64,000 nucleotides of DNA from Empedobacter stercoris (GCF_025244765.1 NZ_CP104209.1:434001-498000), one strand, 5' to 3'; shown: positions 26,409 through 36,308, counted from the stretch's first letter. A program made the numbers and translations. The notes: generated from the sequence alone by a model not told the origin.

Positions 26409-28178
26409 ATGGAAGAATATCTAAAAATAGAAGAAAAAATAAACCAAGATTTCATCACTTTAAAATCGAAAAAGAATAAAATAAGCAATGTAAGGCTTCT
26501 GTCGTTTATTAGTTCACTTGTGTTTTTCTCGCTTTATGTTACTTCAAGTAATGATTTATATTTAATTATTTCTACAATATTATTTGTGGTTTTCATCATT
26601 TTGGTGGTAATTACTTCCAGGATTTCTACTCAACTTACCTATTTTACACAAGCTTTAGAAATAATTTCACAACTAAAAACTGATGATTCTATCGATCAAT
26701 TTGTTGAAGATAATTCTAAATTCAATAATGTTTACAACAAAGATTTAGATATTTTAGAAGGTAATTCAATCTTTAATCGAATCAATAAAACACAAACGCG
26801 AATCGGTAGTTTACAATTGAAATATTATTTATCGAATTTAATTTTAGACAAAACCGAAATTATAGAACGTCAAAACGCTTTTACAGAATTAGCTGAAAAA
26901 AGAGATTGGATTGTGACATTTTTGACATTTATGAAACGATTAAAAATGAATCAATCTTCTATTTTTGTTTTTGAAAATCGTGTATTTAACAATCAGTTTT
27001 TGAAAGTTATTCCAAGTGTTGTTTCTGCCATCAATATCCTTTGTTTTGTCTATTTGGCTTTCATTGGTTTTCCAAAAGTAATAGTTTTTTATTGGATATT
27101 AACCGCTGTATTCGTTTCGAGTGCAATTACGTTTGTCTACAAAAAACAACTAAAACGAGTGGCTACATACACCACAATGAAAGCAAATGAATTGGATACT
27201 TTATACGAAGTTTGTAAACATATAGAGGATGAAATTTTTCAATCGAAACTAAACTCAGAAATACAAGCAACGTTTAAAAATCCAACTAAATCATCTTCAT
27301 TAATTAAAACCATTTCTTCGACCAAAGAAACCTTAGATGCAGCTAATTTTCCAATTGTTGGTTTTGTATTAAATACTTTTTTCTTGTGGCGATTAAATTA
27401 TTCAATAAAATTTGAAAATGAAGTTCAAAAAACTGTTCATCAAATCAAACCTTGGTTAGATGAATTGGCTAAACTGGAGGCTTTTGTTTCGTTTGCTTTA
27501 TTTAATGATAAGTTTAAATCTTTTACTTTTCCAACTATTGCAGATGAACCTTATGAATTAAAAATATACAATGGTTTTCATCCATTATTGAATGAAGAAA
27601 CTGTTGTTAAAAATGATTTTGAGACAAATCGTCCAAATAATATTGCAATTATAACGGGAGCAAATATGGCTGGAAAAAGCACGTTTCTTCGTACAATTGG
27701 AACGAATTTAGTGCTGGCTATGAACGGTTTAAAAGTTAGTGCAGATAAAATGTTATTTTACCCAATGGATTTATTTACAAGTATCCGTACAGCAGATAAT
27801 TTGTCTTCAGGTGATTCTTATTTTAAAAATGAAATCAATAAATTGAAAATTTTAATTGATCGATTGGAGGATAATCAACCGCAAATTATTATTCTGGATG
27901 AGATTTTGAAAGGGACCAATTCAGAAGATAAATTGATTGGTTCGCAAAAATTTTTGGAAAAGCTTATTCAATCTCCAACGAAATTAATAGGTTTTATCGC
28001 AACACACGATTTAGAATTAACGAAAATGGAAAACGATAATCCTGCTCATATTATCAATTATTGTTTTGAATTGAAAAACTTTGATAACAATTATTTTTCG
28101 GATTACAAATTAAGAAAAGGCACTACCAAAATGATGAATGCCATTTTCTTAATGAAACAATATAAAATTATTGATTAG
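26409..28178 (+). CDS. Membrane-anchored MutS-family ATPase
   Basis: This 589-residue protein carries the MutS ATPase domain: Walker A GANMAGKST (417-425), RTADNLSSGDSYFKNE (signature), Walker B IIILDE (493-498) and IATHDLEL. Before it lies the MutS lever-like region (GNSIFNRINKTQTRIGSLQLKYYL). There are two membrane helix pairs, at about 28-68 and 200-241, and no mismatch-recognition domain, so it is not MutS or MutS2 proper. It forms a Bacteroidota-specific group usually labelled MutS family protein. Its role is unknown; a repair function should not be assumed. Confidence 0.8.
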   Translation: MEEYLKIEEKINQDFITLKSKKNKISNVRLLSFISSLVFFSLYVTSSNDLYLIISTILFVVFIILVVITSRISTQLTYFTQALEIISQLKTDDSIDQFVEDNSKFNNVYNKDLDILEGNSIFNRINKTQTRIGSLQLKYYLSNLILDKTEIIERQNAFTELAEKRDWIVTFLTFMKRLKMNQSSIFVFENRVFNNQFLKVIPSVVSAINILCFVYLAFIGFPKVIVFYWILTAVFVSSAITFVYKKQLKRVATYTTMKANELDTLYEVCKHIEDEIFQSKLNSEIQATFKNPTKSSSLIKTISSTKETLDAANFPIVGFVLNTFFLWRLNYSIKFENEVQKTVHQIKPWLDELAKLEAFVSFALFNDKFKSFTFPTIADEPYELKIYNGFHPLLNEETVVKNDFETNRPNNIAIITGANMAGKSTFLRTIGTNLVLAMNGLKVSADKMLFYPMDLFTSIRTADNLSSGDSYFKNEINKLKILIDRLEDNQPQIIILDEILKGTNSEDKLIGSQKFLEKLIQSPTKLIGFIATHDLELTKMENDNPAHIINYCFELKNFDNNYFSDYKLRKGTTKMMNAIFLMKQYKIID

Positions 28179-28185
28179 CGTAAAT

Positions 28186-28842
28186 CTATTTCAAATCAAT
28201 AATATAGGCTGCATTTATTTGATTAAAATCATCAACTATCGAATTTGCTTTTTCTAAATTTTGCTTTTTAGAATTGACGCTTTTATAACCTAAACAATAG
28301 AGGTTTGCGCAAAATGCAGCTTCAACTCCGTTTGTAGAATCTTCGATAACAATGCACTCGTCATGTTCTGATTTGGCTATTTCAGCCGCATGTAAAAAAA
28401 TAGCTGGATCAGGTTTTGATTTAGGAAAGTTTTCACCCGATATTTTATGTGAAAAATATTGATCCAATTGAAAACGACTAAACACACGATCAATCGTACT
28501 TTTTGATGCAGACGAAGCTAAGATTAATTCAATTTTATTAGCATACAAATCTTTAATCAACTCTTCTACTCCATCTATTAAATACAAATCAGGTTTTGTA
28601 TCAAAAGCTTCATTAAAAATCGCTCGTTTCCTCAAAACTAAATCATTTACTTCTTCTTTCAAATCAAACTTATCTTTTAAAATTTGATACACATTTTTTG
28701 TCGATTGACCGGTAAAAATTGCAAATAATTCTTCTGTTACTGGAATATTCAATTCTTTATAATGTTCGAAATAAGCGTATTTGTGTACAGGTTCTGTATC
28801 GACAATTACACCATCCATATCGAAAATTACTGTTTTAATCAT
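28186..28842 (-). CDS. HAD-superfamily hydrolase, beta-phosphoglucomutase-like
   Basis: This 218-residue protein has motif I FDMDGVIVDTEP (nucleophile Asp8, acid Asp10), motif II LASSAS, motif III with KSKPDPAIF and motif IV VIEDSTNGVEAA. A four-helix C1 cap lies between motifs I and II. This is the subfamily of phosphoglycolate phosphatase and beta-phosphoglucomutase; the substrate is open. It converges with the MutS-like gene. Confidence 0.85.
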   Translation of the reverse strand: MIKTVIFDMDGVIVDTEPVHKYAYFEHYKELNIPVTEELFAIFTGQSTKNVYQILKDKFDLKEEVNDLVLRKRAIFNEAFDTKPDLYLIDGVEELIKDLYANKIELILASSASKSTIDRVFSRFQLDQYFSHKISGENFPKSKPDPAIFLHAAEIAKSEHDECIVIEDSTNGVEAAFCANLYCLGYKSVNSKKQNLEKANSIVDDFNQINAAYIIDLK

Positions 28843-28858
28843 TGTTGTTTTGTTTGTA

Positions 28859-28866
28859 CAAAATTA
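28859..28866 (-). promoter_or_regulatory. -7 promoter element of the HAD gene
   Basis: On the minus strand this is TAATTTTG, 16 nt before the ATG at 28842. Confidence 0.5.
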
Positions 28867-29059
28867 GCTGTTTAATAGAGATGAATGTAATTTATCTAAT
28901 TTTAGAATGATTTTAAATTAAGTAAATATACTATTGAATTAAAGTACTATAGGATTTGCTAATCGGTTTTTATAATGTTAATATTTAACATTAAAGTAAC
29001 ATTTGCATGCTTTTTGTTTAACTATTGGCATAACAAAAAAAGAACTAAAAATTTATAAA

Positions 29060-29527
29060 ATGAAAAAAGTATTATTAGTTGCTGTAATGGCATTAGGAAT
29101 TTCTCAAGTAAATGCTCAAAACTATAAAAATGCTTTAGGTGTTGTTGTAGATTTAGGAGACGGAGAAACACTTGTAGGTCCACAATTTAAACACTCTTTT
29201 GATGGTAAAAACGCTGGTAATGTACAAGTAATGTTTGGTGATCATGTTACTGTTTTAGGTGCTGATTATACATATAATCAATCTTTTTCTGGAGCTAACG
29301 GATTAGGTTGGTTTGTAGGAGTTGGACCTCAATTGACATTTGTTGATGGAGGGCATTTTGATGATAAAACATTCTTTGCAATTCGTCCACAAGCTGGTTT
29401 AGAATATAAAATTCCATCAGCTCCTTTAGCTTTCCATTTTGATTGGAAACCTTGGTGGAATTTAACAAACGAATCAGATTTTGAAGCTGGTCGTTTTTCT
29501 TTAGGATTTAAATACACTTTTAACTAA
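29060..29527 (+). CDS. Small outer-membrane beta-barrel protein
   Basis: From ATG 29060 (155 residues) the signal peptide MKKVLLVAVMALGISQVNAQ is clear; the longer frame from 29003 was rejected because it would bury it. The mature part alternates beta strands with Gly/Asn turns and ends SLGFKYTFN, like eight-strand barrels. Codon use is cleaner and richer in frequent codons than its neighbours, suggesting high expression. It is monocistronic, with a terminator. Function unknown. Confidence 0.72.
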   Translation: MKKVLLVAVMALGISQVNAQNYKNALGVVVDLGDGETLVGPQFKHSFDGKNAGNVQVMFGDHVTVLGADYTYNQSFSGANGLGWFVGVGPQLTFVDGGHFDDKTFFAIRPQAGLEYKIPSAPLAFHFDWKPWWNLTNESDFEAGRFSLGFKYTFN

Positions 29528-29549
29528 TTTAAAGTCAAAAAGTATAGTA

Positions 29550-29577
29550 AAGTCACTCAATCGAGTGGCTTTTTTTA
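29550..29577 (+). terminator. Terminator of the small barrel gene
   Basis: AAGTCACTC pairs with GAGTGGCTT (one G-U pair), followed by T7. Confidence 0.75.
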
Positions 29578-29752
29578 TAAGTAAAATCATACAATCTTCG
29601 ATTAATTTAATTTTAAACCTATAAATTAATTGTTATTTTTGGAAGATTTTGGATTTTATCTAAGACCAATTATAGATAATCGCTATAGTTTGCCTATTCA
29701 AAATATAATTCCGAAATTTACTTAGTAATAGATTTAATACATTTAATAGAAG

Positions 29753-30631
29753 ATGAAACAATTAATTGGGACAGGAGTTGCTTTGGTTACGCCTTTTCAA
29801 CAAGATGGTACGGTAGATTATACTGCATTAGAAAAATTAGTAAACTACAGTATCGATGGTGGTGTTGAATATTTAGTTATTTTAGGAACTACAGCTGAAG
29901 CTGCAACGCTTACAAAAGATGAAAAGCTAAAGGTAATCGAAACAATAAAGAAAGCGAATGCTAATCGTGTTCCGATGGTTTTAGGTATTGGAGGAAACAA
30001 TACTGTAGAAGTTATTAAAGAATATCAGGAAACAGATTTGAGCGATTATAGTGCAATTCTTACTGTTTCACCTTATTACAACAAACCGAATCAAGAAGGT
30101 ATTTACCAACATTATAAAGCAATTGCTGAAAGTACAAATGCAAATATTATTTTGTACAATGTACCAGGTAGAACAGGATCTAATATTACAGCGGATACAA
30201 CAATTCGTTTAGCAAATGAATTTAAAAATATCGTTGCAATTAAAGAAGCTTCTCCAGATTTCTTACAATCTACAGATATTATTCGTAAAAATACTCGCGA
30301 AGATTTTAACATTATCTCTGGTGACGACGAATTTGCTTTACCTATGACATTAGCAGGCGGTTCTGGGGTTATTTCTGTTATTGGTCAAGGTATTCCTACA
30401 ATCTTTACAGAGATGATTCGCAAAGCATTAAACAAAGAAGTTGATGCAGCTTATAATGCACATTACAAAGTTGTTGAAATAACACGTGCTATTTTCGAAG
30501 AAGGAAACCCTTGTGGGATTAAAGCTGTTTTAGACAACAAAGGTGTTTGTAAACCCTATACACGTTTACCTTTAGTTCCTGCATCGGATAATTTGACAAC
30601 AAAAATTAACCAATTATTATCTAACATCTAA
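29753..30631 (+). CDS. dapA: 4-hydroxy-tetrahydrodipicolinate synthase
   Basis: This 292-residue lysine/diaminopimelate pathway enzyme condenses pyruvate with aspartate semialdehyde. Motifs seen are GTTAEAATL (TTGE-type), SPYYNKPNQEGIYQHYKAI with the catalytic Tyr, YNVPGRTGSNI, and the Schiff-base Lys164 in AIKEAS. The length is normal. An imperfect dyad TTATCTA/TAGATAA sits at 29656-29679 in its upstream region. The ferritin gene starts 11 nt after its stop. Confidence 0.93.
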   Translation: MKQLIGTGVALVTPFQQDGTVDYTALEKLVNYSIDGGVEYLVILGTTAEAATLTKDEKLKVIETIKKANANRVPMVLGIGGNNTVEVIKEYQETDLSDYSAILTVSPYYNKPNQEGIYQHYKAIAESTNANIILYNVPGRTGSNITADTTIRLANEFKNIVAIKEASPDFLQSTDIIRKNTREDFNIISGDDEFALPMTLAGGSGVISVIGQGIPTIFTEMIRKALNKEVDAAYNAHYKVVEITRAIFEEGNPCGIKAVLDNKGVCKPYTRLPLVPASDNLTTKINQLLSNI

Positions 30632-30642
30632 AAAATAAAATC

Positions 30643-31146
30643 ATGATAAAAGACTCAGTATTAAATGCGTTGAATAAACAAATAAAATTAGAAGGTGATT
30701 CTTCTCAATTATACTTAGCTATGGCTTCATGGGCAGAAGTAAAAGGATTAGAAGGGACAGCTAATTTCTTATACGCTCACGCTGATGAAGAACGCATGCA
30801 TATGTTAAAATTAATAAAATTCATCAACGAAAGAGGTGGCAAAGCATTTGTACCACAAATTGAAGAACCAAAACAAGATTTTACTACATTAAAAGAAGTT
30901 TTTACAGCAATATTAAAACACGAATGTTTTGTTTCTGAATCCATTAACGAAATTGTTGGGTTAACATTAGAAGAAAAAGATTATTCTACACACAATTTCT
31001 TACAATGGTATGTGTCTGAACAAATCGAAGAAGAAAAATTAGCTCGAAATATTTTAGATAAATTAGAAATGATTGGCTCTGACAAAGGCGGGTTATATCT
31101 GTTTGATCGTGATGTAGTTACATTAAGCGCAGACACAACAGCGTAA
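30643..31146 (+). CDS. ftnA: Ferritin, iron storage
   Basis: This 167-residue four-helix-bundle ferritin has ferroxidase ligands visible in ALNKQIKLEGDSSQLYLAM (Glu, Tyr), HADEERMHMLKL (E-x2-H) and EQIEEEKLARN near residue 127. There is no haem-binding Met at the bacterioferritin position, so it is the FtnA type. It follows dapA with an 11-nt gap and may be cotranscribed with it; no Fur box is evident. Confidence 0.93.
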   Translation: MIKDSVLNALNKQIKLEGDSSQLYLAMASWAEVKGLEGTANFLYAHADEERMHMLKLIKFINERGGKAFVPQIEEPKQDFTTLKEVFTAILKHECFVSESINEIVGLTLEEKDYSTHNFLQWYVSEQIEEEKLARNILDKLEMIGSDKGGLYLFDRDVVTLSADTTA

Positions 31147-31218
31147 TAATTCAAAACTTTGAGATTTTATTAAGAGGATAAGAAAATAATTTTTTATACT
31201 TTAGTCCTCAATTTTTAT

Positions 31219-31226
31219 TAAATTTG
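31219..31226 (+). promoter_or_regulatory. -7 promoter element of the bamD operon
   Basis: TAAATTTG is a full consensus match whose last G is 4 nt before ATG 31231, so the operon mRNA probably starts at or beside the ATG. Confidence 0.6.
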
Positions 31227-31230
31227 CAGA

Positions 31231-32115
31231 ATGTTTAAAAAACTAAGCTTACTAGTTTTAATTGGCGCTTCATTAGTGTCTTGTAACAAGACCTACAACA
31301 AAGCGATGAAAAGTACAGATAAAGACGAAATCTTTACATTAGCTACGCAGTTATACCAAGATGGTAAATACGACTTGGCAAACGAATTATACGAAAAAAT
31401 TTCAACGTCTTTTGTAGGAACGGAAAAAGCAGCTGATATTGCATATAATATGGCGCAAGCGAACTTTAACGAAAAAAGTTTTCGTTTGGCAGGTCATCAA
31501 TTTAAGAGTTTTGCAGGATCTTACCCAATGGATAGTCGTGCAGAAGAAGCATTATTTAAATCAGCTTTTTCTTATTACAAAGATTCACCGAAGTATGATT
31601 TAGACCAAACAAGTACTTATACAGCGATTAGTGAATTACAAGGTTTCATTAACTCGTACCCAGAATCAAATCATGTAAATGATGCGAATAATTACATTAC
31701 AGAGCTTAGACAGAAATTAGAGTTAAAGTCTTTCGAAATTTCAAAAGTTTATTATAAAACGATGAAATATAAGGCTGCTGGTGTGTCATTCGATAATATG
31801 ATTGATGAGTACCCAGATTCTAAATTTAGAGAAGAAGCCATGATGTACTCTTTGCGTGCTAAAGCAGAATTAGCGTTAAACTTTTCTCGTTTAGAAAACA
31901 AAGAATTACGTTTACAAGATGCTAGAACACAATATCTATTGTTAACAAGATATTATCCAGAAACTAAATTCAAGTCTGAAGCAAATAAATTGATGGAAAA
32001 AGTTGATAAAGATATAATTGAAACTAAAAAAATTCTCGCTGAATTAGAAGAGTCGAGAAAAAAAATTGAAGCTGAACAAGCTGAATTAAGCAAAGAGCAA
32101 AATAATAATAAATAG
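31231..32115 (+). CDS. bamD: Outer-membrane assembly lipoprotein BamD
   Basis: This 294-residue lipoprotein has lipobox SLVSC near Cys18. Five tetratricopeptide-like repeats follow (ATQLYQDGKYDLANELYEKI, then AYNMAQANFNEKSFRLAGHQFKSF and further pairs), the BamD layout. A charged coiled coil fills the last 35 residues. With BamA it inserts outer-membrane barrels. It opens the conserved flavobacterial operon bamD-rpoZ-coaBC-porD-recN. Confidence 0.92.
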   Translation: MFKKLSLLVLIGASLVSCNKTYNKAMKSTDKDEIFTLATQLYQDGKYDLANELYEKISTSFVGTEKAADIAYNMAQANFNEKSFRLAGHQFKSFAGSYPMDSRAEEALFKSAFSYYKDSPKYDLDQTSTYTAISELQGFINSYPESNHVNDANNYITELRQKLELKSFEISKVYYKTMKYKAAGVSFDNMIDEYPDSKFREEAMMYSLRAKAELALNFSRLENKELRLQDARTQYLLLTRYYPETKFKSEANKLMEKVDKDIIETKKILAELEESRKKIEAEQAELSKEQNNNK

Positions 32116-32140
32116 TAAAATATATAAAAATTCTTTCATT

Positions 32141-32464
32141 ATGAATTTCAAGGATATCGGTGCAGCACCAACAACACAAACTTATGATCGTAATAAAATC
32201 GATGAGAAAACAGGAAACTTATACGAGTCGATTGTAATTATGGGAAAAAGAGCAGAACAAATTAACCAAGAAATGAAAACTGAATTAATTCAGAAATTAG
32301 ATGAGTTTGCTGCACATACAGATTCTTTAGAAGAAGTTTTTGAAAACAGAGAGCAAATCGAAGTTTCAAAATTCTACGAAAGATTACCAAAACCGACATC
32401 TATTGCGGTTAAGGAATGGTTAGACAATGACGTATATTACAGAAATCCAAATGAGGATAAATAA
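32141..32464 (+). CDS. rpoZ: RNA polymerase omega subunit, Bacteroidota type
   Basis: This 107-residue protein is the Bacteroidota form of omega. TQTYDRNKIDEKTGNLYESIVIMGKRAEQIN holds the conserved N-terminal helix pair that latches beta-prime. The acidic middle and WLDNDVYYRNP tail are specific to this phylum. It lies 25 nt after bamD, and its last base overlaps the coaBC ATG. Confidence 0.85.
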   Translation: MNFKDIGAAPTTQTYDRNKIDEKTGNLYESIVIMGKRAEQINQEMKTELIQKLDEFAAHTDSLEEVFENREQIEVSKFYERLPKPTSIAVKEWLDNDVYYRNPNEDK

Positions 32465-33663
32465 TGTCTGTTTTACATAGTAAAAAAATTCTTTTGGCAG
32501 TTACTGCCGGAATAGCGGCCTATAAAGCCGCTTTTCTTGTTAGAGGGCTTATCAAAAAAGGTGCAGAAGTAAAAGTTATTATGACACCTGATGCACAAAA
32601 TTTTGTCACTCCACTTACACTTTCAACGTTGTCCAAACACCCAGTTGAATGGGAGTTTTTCGGTGATAAAGGAGACTGGAACAATCATGTAGAATATGCA
32701 CTTTGGGCTGATTATATGATAATTGCCCCTTGCACTGCAAATACGCTTTCCCATATGGCAGATGGAACCTGTAATAATTTGGTTTTAGCAACTTATCTTT
32801 CTGCAAAATGTCCAGTTTATTTTGCTCCAGCGATGGATTTGGATATGTACAAACATCCGTCTACATTAGAAAATATTTCAAAATTAGAATCTTTTGGTAA
32901 TAGTTGCATTCCTGCAGAAGCTGGTGAACTGGCAAGTGGATTGTTAGGTGAAGGCAGAATGGCTGAACCCGAGAATATTATTTCATTTTTAGAAAGTTCT
33001 ATTGCAGCTACTCTTCCACTCTACGGAAAAAAAGTGGTTGTTTCTGCTGGACCAACATACGAAAACATAGATCCTGTACGTTTTATAGGTAATTATTCTT
33101 CAGGAAAAATGGGTTTTGAGATTGCGAAGGCTGCTACTAATCTTGGTGCAAATGTCACGTTGGTTAGTGGGCCTAGTCATGAATCTGTCCTTGGTTATCC
33201 TATCGAACGAATAAATGTTGTTTCTGCTCGTGATATGTACAAAGCGATGCACGATAATTTTGCTGATGCAGATGTTGTTGTAATGTCGGCAGCTGTTGCA
33301 GATTATCGTCCAAAAGAAATGGCTGAACAAAAAATTAAGAAAGAAAACGATGATAATTTAACCATAGAACTGGTTAAGAATCCAGATATTTTGAAATCAT
33401 TAGGTGAAATCAAAACACATCAATTATTGGTTGGTTTTGCTTTAGAAACGAATAATGAAGAAGAATATGCAAAGAGAAAATTAACCAAAAAGAATCTTGA
33501 TTTTATTGTTCTAAATTCGATGCAAGATAAAGAAGCCGGTTTTCAGAAGAATACAAATAAAATTACAATTATTGACAAAGATTTATCGATGCAACAATTT
33601 GATGCAAAATCAAAAACTGAAGTTGCAAAAGATATTTTGACTGTTATTTTAAATAAATTATAA
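32464..33663 (+). CDS. coaBC: Bifunctional phosphopantothenoylcysteine decarboxylase / phosphopantothenate-cysteine ligase
   Basis: This 399-residue coenzyme A biosynthesis enzyme has an N-terminal flavoprotein decarboxylase (CoaC, about 1-180) with the catalytic His in DWNNHVEYALWAD, PAMDLDMYKHP and the Cys lid in NSCIPAEAGELASGLLGEGRM. The C-terminal ligase (CoaB) begins VVVSAGPTYENIDPVRFIGNYSSGKMG. The start overlaps rpoZ by one base. Confidence 0.94.
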   Translation: MSVLHSKKILLAVTAGIAAYKAAFLVRGLIKKGAEVKVIMTPDAQNFVTPLTLSTLSKHPVEWEFFGDKGDWNNHVEYALWADYMIIAPCTANTLSHMADGTCNNLVLATYLSAKCPVYFAPAMDLDMYKHPSTLENISKLESFGNSCIPAEAGELASGLLGEGRMAEPENIISFLESSIAATLPLYGKKVVVSAGPTYENIDPVRFIGNYSSGKMGFEIAKAATNLGANVTLVSGPSHESVLGYPIERINVVSARDMYKAMHDNFADADVVVMSAAVADYRPKEMAEQKIKKENDDNLTIELVKNPDILKSLGEIKTHQLLVGFALETNNEEEYAKRKLTKKNLDFIVLNSMQDKEAGFQKNTNKITIIDKDLSMQQFDAKSKTEVAKDILTVILNKL

Positions 33664-33670
33664 CAATATA

Positions 33671-34579
33671 ATGAAGAAATTAGCCTCAATTTTCTTTTCA
33701 ACATGTTTAGCTGTTTCTGCTTTTTCCCAGAATCTTATTGCTGATGTTAAAGTTGATTATTCAATGGTTCAGGGTTCAAATACACAAATGTATCAAACCT
33801 TAGAAAAATCACTGACAACCTTTATTAATTCTACTAAATGGACAAATGATCGACTAAAAACATACGAAAGAATTGAAGCTAGTTTCGTTATAAACATTAA
33901 AGAAAGAGAAGGAAATCGATTAAAAGGATCTATTTTAGTTCAATCTCGTCGTCCAGTTTTCAACTCTACTTATTATACACCTGTTCTTAATTTATCAGAT
34001 GATAATTTCACATTCCAATACCAAGAATTCGAAGAATTAATATTCAATGATCGTAAATTCAGTGGTAAAAATTTAACAGATGTGATAACATATTATGTGT
34101 ATTTAGTATTAGGTTATGATGCAGATACTTTTACAAAAGAAGGTGGTACTGAATATTTCAAAATGGCGAAGAAAATTGCTGACTTTGGTCAAACGAATAA
34201 TAATTTTTCTGGTTGGAGCGAAATGGACGGTTTAAAATCTCGTACATCATTAATTAACAATATTCTAAAATCCGACAACTCAACTTTACGTAACATCACT
34301 TATCAATACCACAGAAATGGATTGGATATTATGGCAGAAAATGAGTTGAGAGGTAAAAACGCGATCGGAAATACCTTGTTACAATTAGAATTTTACCAAA
34401 GAGGAAATTATTCTCAATTTTATCCTTTAGAACTTTTCTTAACAGCAAAAAAAAGCGAAATTAGTCAGGTATTTACAGGTGGACAAACGTCATCAGTGAA
34501 TATCGAAAAATTAAAAGAAATTTTAAATTCTATCGCTCCAAAGTACAACGATACGTATTGGAATAAAATGAAAAAGTAA
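33671..34579 (+). CDS. porD: Type IX secretion protein PorD (DUF4835)
   Basis: This 302-residue protein has a signal peptide ending VSAFSQ. It matches DUF4835 along its length, including ASFVINIKERE, LKGSILVQSRRPVFNSTYYTPVLN and GKNLTDVITYYVYLVLGYDADTF. Members of this family were named PorD from Porphyromonas type IX secretion studies; the molecular role is still unclear. It ends one base before recN. Confidence 0.82.
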   Translation: MKKLASIFFSTCLAVSAFSQNLIADVKVDYSMVQGSNTQMYQTLEKSLTTFINSTKWTNDRLKTYERIEASFVINIKEREGNRLKGSILVQSRRPVFNSTYYTPVLNLSDDNFTFQYQEFEELIFNDRKFSGKNLTDVITYYVYLVLGYDADTFTKEGGTEYFKMAKKIADFGQTNNNFSGWSEMDGLKSRTSLINNILKSDNSTLRNITYQYHRNGLDIMAENELRGKNAIGNTLLQLEFYQRGNYSQFYPLELFLTAKKSEISQVFTGGQTSSVNIEKLKEILNSIAPKYNDTYWNKMKK

Positions 34580-36238
34580 ATGTTAAGAACACTTCGCGTT
34601 AATAATTTTGCAATTATCGATCAATTAGAGATTGATTTTCATCAAGGAATGACAACAATCACTGGTGAAACCGGTGCTGGTAAATCTATTCTTTTAGGTG
34701 CTTTGAAATTGGTTTTAGGTGAACGTGCTGACTTAAAAGCATTGAAAAATGCGGATGAAAAATGTATTATTGAAGCAATTTTTAATATTAAAGATCTTGA
34801 ATTGAATGATTTTTTTGAAGAATATGATTTAGATTATGAAGACGAATCTATTCTTCGAAGAGAATTGTTACCTTCAGGAAAATCACGTGCTTTTATCAAT
34901 GACACCCCTGTAAAAGTCTCTATTTTACAAGAATTATCTGAATTATTGATCGATATACATTCGCAATTTAATACACCAAAAATTTTCGAAGCTGATTTTC
35001 AATTATCGATGTTGGATATTTACGGAGAAAATAAAGAATTGTTAAAAGAGTATAAAAAAGTATTCAATCAATATATTTCGACCAAGAAAAAAATAAAAGA
35101 TGCGCAGAATTCACTCGAAAATCAATCACAGGATTTAGAATACAAATTGCATTTATGGGAAGAATTAAACAATGCATCTCTTAAACATGATGAGTTAGAA
35201 CATTTAGAATTCGAAATAAAATCATTAACAAATGTTGAAGAAATCATTTCGACGTTAAATGAAACTTATCAATTTTTAGAACATCCCGAAATGGGAATTA
35301 TTTCTCAATTGAACGAAGCAAGTAATAAGTTAAATAAAATTTCGGATTATAATTCTCAATACAATTCGATTTATGAGCGATTAATTTCTTCTAAAATTGA
35401 ATTACAAGATATTTCTGGAGAAATGAGTCATTTGATCGAATCTACAGAAATTAATCCAGAACGTTTACAAGAAATCACAGATCGTTTCGATTTGATTCAT
35501 AAATTATTACGCAAACACAATGTAATCACCATTGAAGAATTGATTATTAAACGAGATGAATTAGAAAGTCAAACTTCTGGTTTTGATAATTTAAGTGATT
35601 TAATTATTCACTTAACGAAAGAATTAAATGCGATTTCAGAAAAGTTAGATAAACAAGCTTTAAAAATTAGAAAAAATAGATTCTCATCAATTGAAATTAT
35701 TCGAAAAAACATTTTGAATACTTTATCACAATTGGGAATGGAAAATTCGCAATTAACGATTCAACTCAACGAAACTTTAGATTTTACAGCAACTGGAAAA
35801 GATGAAGTGTTGTTTTTATTTTCTGCAAATAAAGGAATGGAACCACGTATTTTTGAAAAATCTGTATCAGGTGGTGAACGTTCGAGATTGATGTTAGCAA
35901 TCAAAAAATTATTGGCCACGCATCAACATTTACCAACATTAATTTTAGATGAAATTGATACTGGAATTTCAGGTAAAGTTGCAAACGAAACAGGAAAAGT
36001 AATGCAGTCGATGGCTGATAATATGCAACTTTTAGTGATTACACATTTACCACAAGTTGCTTCTAAAGGAAATTATCAATTAAAAGTTTACAAAGAAGTG
36101 GTTGAAGAAACGACACAAACAAATGTGATTGAACTATCTCAGCAACAGCGCTTAGAAGAAATTGCTCAAATGATTTCTGGATCAGAATTAACAGAAGCCG
36201 CGATCAATCAAGCAAAAGAATTAATGAATTTAAATTAA
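34580..36238 (+). CDS. recN: DNA repair protein RecN
   Basis: This 552-residue SMC-like ATPase acts in double-strand-break repair. Walker A GETGAGKSILL lies at about residue 30, a long coiled-coil region at about 150-360, then the ABC signature SVSGGERSRLMLA and Walker B TLILDEIDTGISG, and VITHLPQVAS. It is complete and is the last gene of the bamD operon; a terminator follows. Confidence 0.95.
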   Translation: MLRTLRVNNFAIIDQLEIDFHQGMTTITGETGAGKSILLGALKLVLGERADLKALKNADEKCIIEAIFNIKDLELNDFFEEYDLDYEDESILRRELLPSGKSRAFINDTPVKVSILQELSELLIDIHSQFNTPKIFEADFQLSMLDIYGENKELLKEYKKVFNQYISTKKKIKDAQNSLENQSQDLEYKLHLWEELNNASLKHDELEHLEFEIKSLTNVEEIISTLNETYQFLEHPEMGIISQLNEASNKLNKISDYNSQYNSIYERLISSKIELQDISGEMSHLIESTEINPERLQEITDRFDLIHKLLRKHNVITIEELIIKRDELESQTSGFDNLSDLIIHLTKELNAISEKLDKQALKIRKNRFSSIEIIRKNILNTLSQLGMENSQLTIQLNETLDFTATGKDEVLFLFSANKGMEPRIFEKSVSGGERSRLMLAIKKLLATHQHLPTLILDEIDTGISGKVANETGKVMQSMADNMQLLVITHLPQVASKGNYQLKVYKEVVEETTQTNVIELSQQQRLEEIAQMISGSELTEAAINQAKELMNLN

Positions 36239-36259
36239 AATATAATTATCTTCTACAAT

Positions 36260-36287
36260 AAAAGCTCGAGACTATTCTCGAGCTTTT
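36260..36287. terminator. Bidirectional terminator, recN and uridine phosphorylase
   Basis: AAAAGCTCGAGA (36260-36271) and TCTCGAGCTTTT (36276-36287), a perfect 12-bp stem with loop CTAT, between convergent genes. Confidence 0.85.
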
Positions 36288-36308
36288 CTATTCTATTATT
36301 GTTATTTA

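Noticed and set aside
29003-29059. Earlier start for the small barrel protein
   Set aside because: It would add 19 residues before a perfect signal peptide.
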